Shown here in pieces: positions 1 through 8,908 of a DNA stretch of 32,676 nt. The DNA is taken from contig JAAUSP010000014.1 in NCBI GenBank assembly GCA_012032575.1, positions 1 to 32,676 of the forward strand, read 5' to 3'. The notes under the pieces are model-generated. The model was not told the DNA's origin, did not search any database, and worked only from the letters and a program-made list of their open reading frames with translations. The position numbers were made by a program, and so were the translations under genes. The DNA is from Anaerolineales bacterium (GTDB lineage: Bacteria > Chloroflexota > Anaerolineae > 4572-78 > J111). The stretch's first letter is position 1, and every line of letters starts with the position of its first letter.

Positions 1-82
1 GCCGTTTGTGGCGGAGACGCTATAAAAATGGGACGCGGACGCGAAGCGCGGATGATACGGATAGAAAAAAGCAGGTTACATT

Positions 83-1555
83 ATGGCTAGAAAACTGACC
101 GGCAAAGAATTATTGGCCGAAGGCTGGCCGCCCGGCCCGATTATGGGCGCGGCATTGGAAGCCGCCGACACGCTGCTGGCGGATAAGCTCGACCGGGGTG
201 AAGTGCTGACCCGCCTGAATGAGGTGCGACAGGCTCCGGCTCAATTTCGCAGCGACCCCCTCTTTGGCGTATTGGCCCAGCGGCTAATCGAGTTGGAACA
301 GCCAAAATCCAGCCCGCCCGCACCGATTCGGGAGGCTCCCATCTCCTTCCGGGTCTGGGGCAAAGATTTTGAGCCGCAGACGCTGCAACAGTTGGAAAAT
401 GCCGCCCGTCTGCCCGTTTCGGAAGCCGCCGCGCTCATGCCCGACGGTCATCCCGGCTACGGGCTGCCCATCGGCGGGGTGCTGGGGACGGAAAACAGCG
501 TCATTCCCTACGGGGTGGGGGTGGATATTGCCTGCCGCATGCGCCTGAGCATCTACGACGAGCCGCCCAGCTTTATCCAGGCCCAGGGCGACCGGCTGCG
601 CAAGGCCCTGCTGTTCAACACCCGCTTCGGCCTGGGCGAGCGGGATGGGGAGTGGGACCCGCGCAACCGCCGCGACCATCCTTTGCTGGACGACCCGCGC
701 TGGCGCGAACTGGGCCTGCTGCGCCACCTGCACGATAAAGCGGTGCGCCAGATGGGCACGTCGGGCACGTCTAACCATTTTGCCGAGTGGGCCGCCTTGA
801 ATGTGCTGGAGGACATCCCGCAGTTGGGGCTGCACGCCGGCGATACCCGGCTCTGTTTTGTCACTCACTCCGGCTCGCGCGGCATCGGGGCGACGATTGC
901 CCAGGAATACACCCGTATTGCCAAAGATTTGCGCCCGGAACTGCCCAAGCAGTTCCACGAGCTGGCCTGGCTCGATTTGGACAGTGAGGCCGGACAGGAA
1001 TACTGGCTGGCCATGCAGGTCGCCGGGGATTTCGCCTCGGCCTGTCACCTGACCATTCACCAGACAGTCAGCGCCGCCGCCGGCTTGCAGCCCGCCGCCT
1101 TTGTAGAAAATCACCACAATTTTGCCTGGGAAGAAACGCACGGCGGCAAAAAGTTGATTGTCCACCGCAAGGGAGCGACTCCGGCGGCGGCGGGCGAGTT
1201 GGGGGTTATCCCCGGCACAATGGCCGACCAGGGCTACCTGGTGCTGGGGCTGGGCAACGCAGCCTCGCTGAATTCGTCCAGCCACGGCGCGGGCCGCCCG
1301 CGTTCGCGCACTGCCAGCAAGCAGATGATTACCCGCCACCAGCGCGACGCCTACCTCAAGCAGCGCGGCGTAGAACTGCTCAACCCCGACGCCGGGGTAG
1401 ACGAAGCGCCGCAGGCCTACAAAAACCCAGCAGAGGTGATGGCCCAGCAAACCGACCTGGTGCGGCCTATTGCCACCTTCCAGCCGTTGATCGTGATGAT
1501 GTCCAGCGATGAAAAGTTTGGGAAGAAAAAAGGGAAAGATAAAAAGCGGCGTTGA
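83..1555 (+). CDS. rtcB: RtcB-family RNA ligase
   Basis: RtcB enzymes join RNA 2',3'-cyclic phosphate or 3'-phosphate ends to 5'-OH ends using GTP and Mn2+, in tRNA splicing or RNA repair in the cytoplasm. This 490-residue protein shows the family's landmarks in order: GVDIAC (146-151, with the metal-binding Asp148 and Cys151), GTSGTSNHF (225-233, His232), HSGSRG (262-267), NHHN (343-346), HRKGAT (361-366), IPGTM (376-380) and SSSHGAGR (398-405), whose His401 is the expected guanylylated residue. The N-terminal 85 residues precede the core, and the C-terminus is a lysine-rich tail. Two landmarks deviate from the usual wording (GTSGTSNHF rather than a GGGNHF type, and NHHNFAW), so this may be a divergent RtcB subgroup. 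The ATG at 83 is the first in the frame. No archease gene or RNA cyclase lies beside it in the window. Family assignment is secure; the RNA substrate is unknown. Confidence 0.93.
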   Translation: MARKLTGKELLAEGWPPGPIMGAALEAADTLLADKLDRGEVLTRLNEVRQAPAQFRSDPLFGVLAQRLIELEQPKSSPPAPIREAPISFRVWGKDFEPQTLQQLENAARLPVSEAAALMPDGHPGYGLPIGGVLGTENSVIPYGVGVDIACRMRLSIYDEPPSFIQAQGDRLRKALLFNTRFGLGERDGEWDPRNRRDHPLLDDPRWRELGLLRHLHDKAVRQMGTSGTSNHFAEWAALNVLEDIPQLGLHAGDTRLCFVTHSGSRGIGATIAQEYTRIAKDLRPELPKQFHELAWLDLDSEAGQEYWLAMQVAGDFASACHLTIHQTVSAAAGLQPAAFVENHHNFAWEETHGGKKLIVHRKGATPAAAGELGVIPGTMADQGYLVLGLGNAASLNSSSHGAGRPRSRTASKQMITRHQRDAYLKQRGVELLNPDAGVDEAPQAYKNPAEVMAQQTDLVRPIATFQPLIVMMSSDEKFGKKKGKDKKRR

Positions 1556-1610
1556 GAATGGAGTCCAACAGCACGAAACCAATTGAAAAAACGCGCTGAT
1601 ACCTTCGATA

Positions 1611-1724
1611 AAGTCTTGTCATTCCGAAAAGTCTTGTCATTCCGACCGGAGGAAGGAATCTTCTTCCCCGCCACCTAAACTTCCAGGCAAGGACAAAGAT
1701 TTCTCGCTGGCGCTCGAAATGACA
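1611..1724. repeat. Palindromic intergenic repeat with an 18-base direct duplication
   Basis: The only sizeable plus-strand gap (1556-1764) holds a 17-base sequence (aagtcttgtcattccga) twice, at 1611-1627 and 1629-1645. The inner copy's tgtcattccga (1635-1645) pairs, with one mismatch, with tcgaaatgaca at 1714-1724, making a long hairpin-capable element. The same ends and the same inner ggaaggaatc / agatttctcgc wording recur as a related element at 27536-27625. It carries no open frame and looks like a small dispersed palindromic or MITE-like repeat. It may also end transcripts of the upstream gene, but no T-run is seen. Confidence 0.6.
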
Positions 1725-1764
1725 TGGAAGTGCGCAACTTCTAATTCTGTTGAAATGAGGATTA

Positions 1765-3084
1765 ATGATAGGCGATCTATTGTTCGAGATCGTGATTATT
1801 TTTGTACTGTTTCTGGCTAACGGCTTTTTCGCAGCTTCGGAGCTGGCGGTGGTGTCAGCGCGGAAGGGCCGGCTGGAGCAGCAGGCTCAGGCAGGGCAGC
1901 GAGGGGCGGCAGCGGCGCTGGAACTGGTCGAAGACCCCAGCCGCTTTCTCTCGACGGTGCAGGTGGGAATTACCCTGATCGGCACGTTTGCCGCCGCTTT
2001 TGGCGGGGCGACTCTGGCCGAACTGCTCGAAGGCGCTCTGGCCGACATCCCGGCGATCGCTCCTTATGCCGGTACGATTGCCTTGAGCGTAGTGGTGCTG
2101 GCGATGACCTATCTTTCGCTCATCGTCGGCGAGTTGGTGCCAAAACGGCTGGCGCTCCAGAATGTCGAGGGTATGGCCAGCTTTGTCGCGCCGAGTATGC
2201 GCGGACTGGCTCGACTGGCGAGTCCGGTGGTCAGCTTTTTAACCTTCTCGACCGAAGTTGTGCTGCGCTTGCTGGGGCGGCATCAGATGGCCGAGTCGCC
2301 CATCACCGAGGATGATATTATGGCCCTCGTCCGCGAGGGAACCAGCGGCGGGATGGTCGAGGCGGCGGAAGAAGATTTGATTACCAATGTTTTTGCCTTT
2401 AGCGACCGGCTGGTGCGCTCACTAATGACGCCGCGCACCCAGATTGTGGGCATCGAACTGGCTACGCCGCTGCCCGATTTGCTCCAAATCGTGACCGAGT
2501 CCGGGTATTCGCGCCTGCCGGTTTTTGAAGATTCGCTGGACCGGGTGATCGGCATTTTGAATGTCAAAGATTTGCTGCGGGTTTGGGGGTCATCCACAGG
2601 GATTGATTTGTGTTCGCTGCTGCGCCCGCCCTGCTATGTAATTGAAAGCCAGCGGGCGGTTATCGCTTTTCAACAGATCAAACAGAGTAACAATGCCCTG
2701 GCCCTGGTGCTGGACGAGTACGGCCAGGTGGCCGGCCTGATTACCCTGGAAGATATGCTGGAAGAACTGGTGGGCGAAATTGCGGACGAGTACGATGAGG
2801 CCGACACCTCCATCATCCGGCGGGAGGATGGCAGTTATCTGGTGGACGGGCTGCTGCCCTTGAGCGATCTGGAGGAAAAACTGAATATCCCGGAGGTCGA
2901 AAAGTTGGGGCGAGAATACAGCTTTGAAACCGTCGCCGGCTTGCTGCTGATCCTGCTGGGGCGCATCCCCACACCGGGCGATACCGCCCGCTGGCAGGAT
3001 TACACCTTTGAGGTGGTGGATATGGACGAAAACCGAATTGATAAAATTCTTATCTCGCCACCCCGGCTGCGGGAGGCAGCCTGA
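1765..3084 (+). CDS. CNNM/CorC (HlyC)-type membrane protein with CBS pair
   Basis: This 439-residue protein belongs to the widespread 'hemolysin family' of CNNM transporters, linked to Mg2+ or Co2+ transport across the inner membrane. The DUF21/CNNM membrane domain covers about residues 1-200 and includes a first helix at 5-25 followed by [15 protein letters not shown], and the characteristic GELVPK at 122-127. A CBS-domain pair, a probable nucleotide sensor, spans about 215-340 (MTPRTQI at 221, SGYSRLPVF at 246, [20 protein letters not shown] at 315). A CorC/HlyC C-terminal domain covers about 350-435. Length and order match the family. A purine-rich gagg (1757-1760) lies just before the ATG. 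The last 35 bases overlap, tail to tail, the end of the first glycosyltransferase gene on the other strand. Hemolytic activity should not be assumed from the family name. Confidence 0.93.
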   Translation: MIGDLLFEIVIIFVLFLANGFFAASELAVVSARKGRLEQQAQAGQRGAAAALELVEDPSRFLSTVQVGITLIGTFAAAFGGATLAELLEGALADIPAIAPYAGTIALSVVVLAMTYLSLIVGELVPKRLALQNVEGMASFVAPSMRGLARLASPVVSFLTFSTEVVLRLLGRHQMAESPITEDDIMALVREGTSGGMVEAAEEDLITNVFAFSDRLVRSLMTPRTQIVGIELATPLPDLLQIVTESGYSRLPVFEDSLDRVIGILNVKDLLRVWGSSTGIDLCSLLRPPCYVIESQRAVIAFQQIKQSNNALALVLDEYGQVAGLITLEDMLEELVGEIADEYDEADTSIIRREDGSYLVDGLLPLSDLEEKLNIPEVEKLGREYSFETVAGLLLILLGRIPTPGDTARWQDYTFEVVDMDENRIDKILISPPRLREAA

Positions 3085-5137
3085 TAATCACAGCGTTTTC
3101 GGCGCTGGTATCACCAATGAGGGGCACTCGTTCCAGGGTTTTTGGATCGTAAAAACCCACATAAAGTTGGTACGGCTCGCCACCCGCCGGCAGCGGCAGC
3201 GACAGGTTCAAGTCGGCGGTGTCGCGCAACCATTCGCCTTTTTGCTGCAAAACGTTCCACGCTTCAACCGTCAACAGGCCTTCCAACAAAAAATGATCCG
3301 CCTGGGCGATGATCTGGTTTTGGGCATTGCGTAGCTGCACAAACACTTTAAACTGGCGGGGCGGGGCCGCAACAGGCCGCCAATACAGCCCCAGCGGCAG
3401 CGTCCCATCGGGAGACAGGTCAGCCGGGTCGAGGTAGTAGCCTTCCAGCCGGATCATCTCGCTGAAATTAGCTTCAAGCCGGACGGATGGCTGCTCAAGC
3501 AGAGGGGTGGGATAGGGCCGGCTGCGAAAGATATAAGTGGTGCCGGTTTGCTCAACCAGGTCCATTTGGGCCAGGATTTGCTGAGTAAAAAACGGCTCAA
3601 AGCGCTCGTAGAGGCGCTGTTCATCCACCACAAACCAGAGCCGCTGACCCTGACCAAGAATGTCGTTAAGCCGCTTGACCGAATCAACCAGGGGACTGGC
3701 GGCGTAACGGTCCACCAGAGCGCTGTCTTCGCCCTCCCCCCGAAAGACGGAAGCCGAGACCTGGTTGGCGTAGTAATCACAGAAGCCCAAGTAGAGATAA
3801 GCCGCCGCCGGATGGGTGGTCATCAGTCGGTCGCCGGGCTGCCAGTTGGCTTTGACATAGGCAAAGGCGGTGTTGTAGTCGCCCGTGCCCTGAGTTTGGG
3901 CCACGTTCCAGGCCCTCGGCCCCCACAGAAGGGCAATCAAAATTACCCCGGCCAGCGCAACCGCACCTTTTAGCCAAACCAGTTTTTGAGCCTGCTGCCC
4001 TAATTTCGCCGCCAGGTCAAGGGGCAGCGACAGCAAATGGGCCAGACTGCCGGCGCTCAGCAGCAAAAAACCGGGCAGGGCCGGAATAAAAACATAGCGA
4101 CTTTTGCTCCAGGTATCGGTCAGCAGCGCCCCCATTTCAAAGATAACCAGCCCCAGAAAGAGAGCCAGAAACAACAGGGCGACATCCCTGAAGTTAGCCC
4201 GGCGGCGGATAATTCGATACCCGGCCAGCAGCAAAGCCAGACCAATGATCGGGCGCAGCCAGTCGTAAGGCGGCTCTTCAAAAAAGCCGACCAGGTTATC
4301 AAAGCGACCCCATTCCAGGCCCGGCCAGATAAAGCCGCGTAAAAAGCTCAGGCCCAGCGGCGGTGGGGCCGCTGCCGCTGCATCGGGATGAACGATCACT
4401 TTGGCGCTGGGGTTGTTCATCCCTCCGGCGACCACACTCAAAGCCAGGGCCACAATCACCAGACCCACCGCCGCCGCCTGCCACAAACGCGGCTGGCGCA
4501 GCCAATCCCGCCGATAGAGCCAGGTAAAACCCAACAGCAGCAGGCTCAACGGTGGCAGGATCAGAAAGGTCATGGTGTGAGAGAAAAGCGCGGCGGCCAG
4601 AAACAGCAGAGCCAGATAGCGGGTTCGCGGGGCGGGGCGATGCAGCGTGCCCAACAGAAACCAGGCGATGGTCAACAAGACAAACAGGTGCGCCGGGGTA
4701 TACATCCGCGCCCGCCCACCCCAGATAATCGAAGTTTCGTCCAAAGCGGCCAGAGTCGCGGCCAGCACCCCGGCCAAAACGGAGCCAAAAAGCCGCCGGG
4801 CAGCCAGATAATAGGCAGCGATAGTGACAACACTCAGCCACAGCACCGGCCAGCGGGCGATTTCTTCTTTAAACCCCAGCAGGGCAATCAACGCGCCGGA
4901 CAGGTAGGAGAACAGCAGGCCGTGATCGTAAAACAGCCCCGACGGCAAAACAGGCCCGCCTTTTTGGGCCGTCATTAGCGCGGCCAGCATGCTGATGAAT
5001 TCGTCGTAAAAATAAACCGACCCTAGCAGGTACGACAACCGCAGCCACAACCCCACCAGCAGCAGCGGCATCAGCCATAGCAACGGCTGAGTCCACCAGG
5101 CGGGCCACCGTTTCAAGACGACAGGAGCAGGCGTCAT
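3050..5137 (-). CDS. G1: GT-C membrane glycosyltransferase (PMT_2/ArnT-like), one C-terminal module
   Basis: This intact 695-residue protein is the last gene of the minus-strand array. It has about ten to twelve predicted membrane helices. Just after the first helix is the acidic pair Asp45-Glu46 (VYFYDEF), the usual catalytic position of GT-C transferases that take sugars from polyprenyl-phosphate donors outside the membrane. GGRARMYT (140-147) and WSKSRYVFI (343-351) are further family-like segments. After the last helix (about 390-408) comes an extracytoplasmic part starting GTGDYNTAFAYVK, and then a beta-sandwich-like module (about 560-695) with PLGLYWRP, FKVFVQLRNAQ and YQLYVGFYDP. The start ATG overlaps the stop of G2 by four bases (ATGA), so it is probably coupled to it. 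It is a close paralogue of G2: both carry ISMLAAxMTAQKGGP after the acidic pair. Acceptor and sugar are unknown. Confidence 0.85.
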   Translation of the reverse strand: MTPAPVVLKRWPAWWTQPLLWLMPLLLVGLWLRLSYLLGSVYFYDEFISMLAALMTAQKGGPVLPSGLFYDHGLLFSYLSGALIALLGFKEEIARWPVLWLSVVTIAAYYLAARRLFGSVLAGVLAATLAALDETSIIWGGRARMYTPAHLFVLLTIAWFLLGTLHRPAPRTRYLALLFLAAALFSHTMTFLILPPLSLLLLGFTWLYRRDWLRQPRLWQAAAVGLVIVALALSVVAGGMNNPSAKVIVHPDAAAAAPPPLGLSFLRGFIWPGLEWGRFDNLVGFFEEPPYDWLRPIIGLALLLAGYRIIRRRANFRDVALLFLALFLGLVIFEMGALLTDTWSKSRYVFIPALPGFLLLSAGSLAHLLSLPLDLAAKLGQQAQKLVWLKGAVALAGVILIALLWGPRAWNVAQTQGTGDYNTAFAYVKANWQPGDRLMTTHPAAAYLYLGFCDYYANQVSASVFRGEGEDSALVDRYAASPLVDSVKRLNDILGQGQRLWFVVDEQRLYERFEPFFTQQILAQMDLVEQTGTTYIFRSRPYPTPLLEQPSVRLEANFSEMIRLEGYYLDPADLSPDGTLPLGLYWRPVAAPPRQFKVFVQLRNAQNQIIAQADHFLLEGLLTVEAWNVLQQKGEWLRDTADLNLSLPLPAGGEPYQLYVGFYDPKTLERVPLIGDTSAENAVIIRLPPAAGVAR

Positions 5138-7162
5138 GGGACGGTAATTGTCTCCAGGAGAACCGCATTCTCGCCGCTGGTATCGGCGGTGAGAGGGACT
5201 CGTTCAAAGGTAGCGGGGTCGTACAGGCCAACCAAGAGAGAATAAGCGCCGGAGGGTAGATTTTCCGGCAGGGCCAAATCGGCGGTGTCGCGCAGCCATT
5301 CCTGCTGCTGTTTGAGCTGGCCCAACAAGCCGCCGCCGAGCAGTCCCTCGTAAATAAAATGATCGGCCTGGGCGACGGTTTGCCCCTGCGCGTTCCTCAA
5401 CTGGACAAATACTTTGTAGGGACGCTGAAAATTGGTTGCCATAGGCCGCCAGTACAGACTCAACTGAACCGTCCGATCCGGGGCTACGGCGGCCAGGTCG
5501 AGAGCGTAGCCGCCTAATTCGATCAAATCGCTAAAATTGGCCGCCAGCGTGGTGGCTGGCTCCGGCGGCATAGGGCGGGGATAAGGGCGACTCGCAAAAA
5601 CCAGAACCCGGCCCGTTTCGTGCTTCAAATCCATCTGGGCAAAAACCTGCTGGATAAAGAGCGGTTCGTAGCGGCTGAAGAACCGATCCTGATCCACCAC
5701 AAACCACAGCCGGGGTGAGGCCAGCGCCGCGTTCAAACCTTCGACCGAATCAACCAGGGTTGAGCCGACGTACCGATCTACCTCCTCCTCAGACTCTTCA
5801 TCTACCATTACCCGCGCTGTACCCTGGGTGGCGTAATAATCAGAGCGGCCCAGGTACAGATAAGCCGCCGAGGGATGGACGGTCATTACCCGGTCACCAT
5901 CCTGCCATTGGGATTTGACCCAGCGAAAAGCGGTGTTATAGTTACCGGTTCCCTGCGCCAGCCCCGCCTCAAGCGCCGGTTCGGCCCAGAAGGCGGCGAT
6001 GAGAATAACGCCGAGGAGAGGGAGTAGGGAGTAAGTAGTAGGTAGTAGGGGTTTTTGGGTCGGTGCTCGCCAGGGCAGAAAATGCCCTAAAAATTCAAGG
6101 ATACGGGTGAGGCCGTCCGCGGCCAGCAGCAGGATGGTCGGGTGACAGAGGATGAACAGGTAACGGGTTTTGCGCCAGGTCGAGGTGAGGGCCAGACCGA
6201 GTTCGGCGATGGTGAGGATGAAAATCAGCCCCAGCAGCAGGGCGGCCAGGTCGCGGGGGGTGAGGCGGCGGCGAAAAAGAGCGATCAGGGCCAGCCCCAA
6301 CGACACCCCACCTAAAAGCAACAAGGGCCAATATTCGTCATCGGTGTAGATGTAAATAAAATCGTCAATCCGATTCCAGCCGATACCGGGGTCTAAAAAT
6401 TTAGCCAAGACGCCGGCCAGTCCACCGCCATCCCCCTGGCCACCGCTGCTTTCAGCCGCTCCCGGCGATAAAAAGGGAATTTGTCCTCCAACGGCAAAAA
6501 CCATCCCGACGGCCAGGACGATGCCGATCAAAAGCAGTTCCGGGATTAGCGATTTTTCAATTTTAAAATTTCGCCGGCTCACCAGCCAACAGACAACAAA
6601 AGCCAGCGCCCAAACCGGCAACGCCACCACCGCCACCGAGTGCGCCAGAATGGCGGCAAAGTAACAGCCAACCCCCACCAGCCGGTCGCGGCGATTGGGC
6701 CGGAACAGCAGCCCCTGAGCCAGAAAATAGAGGGCCAGCAGCATCAACAGCCCGGCCAGGGCATACATGCGCATGCGGGCCGCCCAGACGATCATTTCGG
6801 GGTCGAGGGCAGCCAGGGTTAAAGCCAGCAGCCCGGCCAGGGCTGTCTGGAACAGGCGGCGACCTACATGGTAAAAGCGGCCACAGCCAGCACCCCGGCC
6901 AGCAGCGAAGGCCAGCGGGCAATCTCTTCCGTAAAACCGACCCGTTGCAGCAAGGCGCTGCCAGGTAGGAGAGAAGGAGTCCCTGATGATAAAAGAGACC
7001 CGACGGGAAAATGGGACCACCTTTTTGGGCCGTCATCTGCGCAGCCAGCATACTGATGTATTCGTCAATATGAAAAATGCCGGCCAGCAAATGCCCCAAA
7101 CGCAGGGCAAAAGCGGCCAGCAGGAGAAGCAGGACTAGAAAATAGGTGAATTTGGATAACAT
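5134..7162 (-). CDS. G2: GT-C membrane glycosyltransferase, frame interrupted twice
   Basis: This is a paralogue of G1. The N-terminus is read from the ATG at 7162 (first helix, then HIDEYISMLAAQMTAQKGGP, acidic pair 33-34). Near 6954 one base is missing from a G/C run (reading jumps from SYLAA to LLQRVGFTEEIARWP), and near 6873 one A of a run on the plus strand is missing (VAAF to YHVGRRLF). From there the frame is open to the stop at 5134, with RMRMYALAG, WRKTRYLFIL, GTGNYNTAFRWVK and a C-terminal beta-sandwich-like module (LSLYWRP, YKVFVQLRNAQ, LLVGLYDP). Restoring both bases gives about 676 residues, matching G1. A tract of heptamers at 6021-6050 encodes part of a loop. The stop overlaps the G1 start. 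The function should be that of G1 if the interruptions are sequencing errors; otherwise it is a pseudogene. Confidence 0.8.
6021..6050. repeat. Heptanucleotide tandem repeat inside G2
   Basis: Four degenerate 7-base units follow each other in register: ggagtag, ggagtaa, gtagtag, gtagtag, then gg. In G2 they encode the low-complexity stretch LLPTTYSLLP just before a membrane helix, absent at the matching place in G1 (LVWLKGAVALAG). Confidence 0.75.
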
Positions 7163-7170
7163 GAAAAATT

Positions 7171-7249
7171 AATTATGAATTATGAATTGTGAATTGTGAA
7201 TTTTCATTAACCATTCACAATTGGCTATTCACCATTCACAATTATTCAC
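7171..7249. repeat. AT-rich heptanucleotide repeat between methyltransferase and G2
   Basis: The gap between the methyltransferase stop and the G2 start is filled by 7-base units: aattatg twice, aattgtg twice (7171-7198), then aattttc. It continues as complementary-looking units (cattcac, aattggc, tattcac, cattcac), so the two halves can pair imperfectly. It runs up to the last bases of the methyltransferase gene. No promoter or ribosome binding site for G2 could be picked out of it. Confidence 0.7.
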
Positions 7250-7845
7250 TTCCGTTTGCGGCACAGGGCAATTTGCCAGGGGAAGGCGTAGCCGTGCCAG
7301 ACAATATCTACCACCCCCTCGGCCATCTGCCGAAAACTTCGCCCACTGTAGTTATGAAAGTGTTCAGGATCGTTGCCGAAAGCACGGATATGTTTGCCGC
7401 GCAAAAAGTTGGCCCCCCTAAAAAAAGGTTCATGCGGCACGCTGACCAGGATATATTCCGAAGAAACACGAGCCAGTTCGCGCAACCCCACCCGCGAGTC
7501 AGGCAGATGCTCCAATACTTCCAGGCACATCACCAGGGGAAAACTGTTAGCCGGAAAGGGCAGATGATGCAGATCAAACTGGGTGCGCGGAACCTTATGC
7601 TCTACATGGCTGCGCCCCCACAGCAGTGCGTCCCCGCTAAAGTCGCCACCAAACATGACGGCCGGGGCCTGGTGAGTTTCTTGCAAATGTTTCAGGACAA
7701 AGCCTTCACCGCAGCCGGCATCCAACATACAGGCAGCCTCTGTCTGTTGGATCAAAGCAGCGACTTTATGATGAAATTTATCCAGCAGGGTGCGCTGAAT
7801 GGGGTTAGGGTTGAGATGCTTTTGGCGGTTTCCGTGACGATCCAT
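7246..7845 (-). CDS. Class I SAM-dependent methyltransferase
   Basis: This 199-residue protein has the Rossmann-type methyltransferase signature: motif I LDAGCGEGF at 41-49 for S-adenosylmethionine binding, an acidic GGDFSG at 66-71 at the end of the next strand, and CLEVLEHLPD at 107-116, the usual sequence after motif II in the Methyltransf_11/25 group. The C-terminal half (VPHEPFFRGANFLRGKH, then GNDPEHFHNYS) recalls methyltransferases found in glycan gene clusters. It has no membrane segment, so it should act in the cytoplasm. It lies between the GT2 gene (94 bases upstream in transcription) and G2 (83 bases downstream), both gaps filled by repeats. The frame is intact and starts with ATG at 7845. 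The substrate is unknown; a sugar or the lipid carrier is a reasonable guess from context. Confidence 0.85.
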   Translation of the reverse strand: MDRHGNRQKHLNPNPIQRTLLDKFHHKVAALIQQTEAACMLDAGCGEGFVLKHLQETHQAPAVMFGGDFSGDALLWGRSHVEHKVPRTQFDLHHLPFPANSFPLVMCLEVLEHLPDSRVGLRELARVSSEYILVSVPHEPFFRGANFLRGKHIRAFGNDPEHFHNYSGRSFRQMAEGVVDIVWHGYAFPWQIALCRKRK

Positions 7846-7887
7846 AGGGAATATAAAATAAGAATTTAGAAATTATAATTTTAGTTT

Positions 7888-7934
7888 GAGAGATTGGAGA
7901 TTAGAGATTAAGTAATCTCCAATCTCTAATCTCC
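7888..7934. repeat. Inverted heptanucleotide repeat (hairpin) between GT2 and methyltransferase genes
   Basis: Units of the type agagatt/ggagatt are followed, after a short spacer, by their complements. The 14 bases at 7896-7909 (ggagattagagatt) pair perfectly with 7921-7934, leaving an 11-base loop, and the surrounding units pair with few mismatches in other registers. The hairpin is AT-rich and not followed by a clear T-run on the minus strand, so it is not a classical terminator. It could still affect messenger stability between the two genes. Confidence 0.75.
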
Positions 7935-7939
7935 CAATT

Positions 7940-8908
7940 TTAAGCAGCTTCCAAATCGTGCTGCAAAACCTTTTTAATGGCAAATTCCTGCTCGGGGCGG
8001 AAGGTAAAATAGCGGATCATTTCGCCCAGGAGGCCGGTTGAAAAAAGCTGGATACCCAGGATCATGGCTAAAATACCCACAGTGAAGAGAGGTCTGGTGC
8101 CGATTGGCTCAACATCAGCCAGACCGAGGGCACGCTGGAGCCATTCCAGGGCCAGGTAGAATTCGATCAGGCCGCCCAGGCCAAACATGGCCAGACCGGC
8201 TACGCCAAACAGCCGCAGCGGGTGTTTGAGGTAGGTGGTCAAAAACAGCACGGTGATAAAATCCAGCAGGCCGCGAATGGTCCGGCCTGCGCCATATTTC
8301 GACACCCCGGCGTGGCGCGGGTGATGCTGTACCGGCAGTTCGGTCACGCGAAAACCCTGGCCGACGGCCAGCACCGGAATAAAGCGGTGAAAATCGCTGT
8401 ACAGCGGAATTCGCTCGGTGACAATTTTGCGATAGACTTTGAAGCCGCAGTTAAAATCGTGCAGCCGCACCCCGCTAAAGGTGGACACGCCCCAGTTGAA
8501 AATACGCGAGGGCCAGGTTTTGTCAATCGGGTCGAGACGGTGATAGCGCCAGGCGGCGACCAGGTCATAGCCCTCTTCCAGTTTAGCCAGCATAGCCGGA
8601 ATTTCAGCGGGGTCATCTTGCAGGTCGGCATCCATGGTGATGATGATTTCACCCCGGCTCTGGCGGAATCCGGCGACCAGTCCGGCTGTTTTGCCAAAAT
8701 TCTGCTGAAAATGGATGACCTGCACCGCCGGGTCTTTTTCAAACAGCTCGCCCAAAATTTGGGGCGAACCATCCGTACTGCCATCATTGACAAAAATAAT
8801 TTCGTAAGGCCGGGCCAGGGTTGAGAGCACTTCGGTCAGTTTCTGGTGCAACAACCTTAAGTTGCCCTCTTCATTCAGCAGCGGGATAACCAGAGAGAGG
8901 GTGGTCAC
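7940..8908 (-). CDS. GT2 glycosyltransferase, polyprenyl-phosphate sugar transferase type (Dpm1/GtrB/ArnC-like)
   Basis: This 322-residue enzyme should transfer a sugar from a nucleotide sugar to a polyprenyl phosphate at the inner face of the membrane, giving the donor that GT-C enzymes use. Visible are the N-terminal strand LSLVIPLLNEE, NDGSTD at 41-46, the metal-binding DADLQDDP at 93-100, HDFNCGFK at 150-157 and HHPRHAGVSKYG at 195-206, all typical of the DPM1/GtrB group. Two helices follow (about 230-255 and 275-298), with an amphipathic or basic tail. I take the GTG at 8908 as the start because it overlaps the upstream stop (GTGA) and gives the conserved N-terminus; a longer frame from 9004 would run 100 bases into the oxidoreductase gene. 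Its position inside the GT-C array supports a role as donor maker, which is inference. Confidence 0.88.
   Translation of the reverse strand: MTTLSLVIPLLNEEGNLRLLHQKLTEVLSTLARPYEIIFVNDGSTDGSPQILGELFEKDPAVQVIHFQQNFGKTAGLVAGFRQSRGEIIITMDADLQDDPAEIPAMLAKLEEGYDLVAAWRYHRLDPIDKTWPSRIFNWGVSTFSGVRLHDFNCGFKVYRKIVTERIPLYSDFHRFIPVLAVGQGFRVTELPVQHHPRHAGVSKYGAGRTIRGLLDFITVLFLTTYLKHPLRLFGVAGLAMFGLGGLIEFYLALEWLQRALGLADVEPIGTRPLFTVGILAMILGIQLFSTGLLGEMIRYFTFRPEQEFAIKKVLQHDLEAA

Noticed and set aside
1..82. Repeat-like wording at the left edge (gacgcggacgcg, then gcggatgatacggat)
   Set aside because: It may be the end of another short-period repeat tract, but too little is visible to define a unit or period.
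284..1582. Long minus-strand open frame (432 codons) opposite the RtcB gene
   Set aside because: It is a shadow of the plus-strand gene caused by GC-rich codon use. Its translation has no recognisable domain, while the plus strand shows all RtcB motifs.
1556..1764. Small RNA or tRNA gene in the gap
   Set aside because: No cloverleaf or known RNA motif could be recognised; the sequence is accounted for by the palindromic repeat and its duplicated arm.
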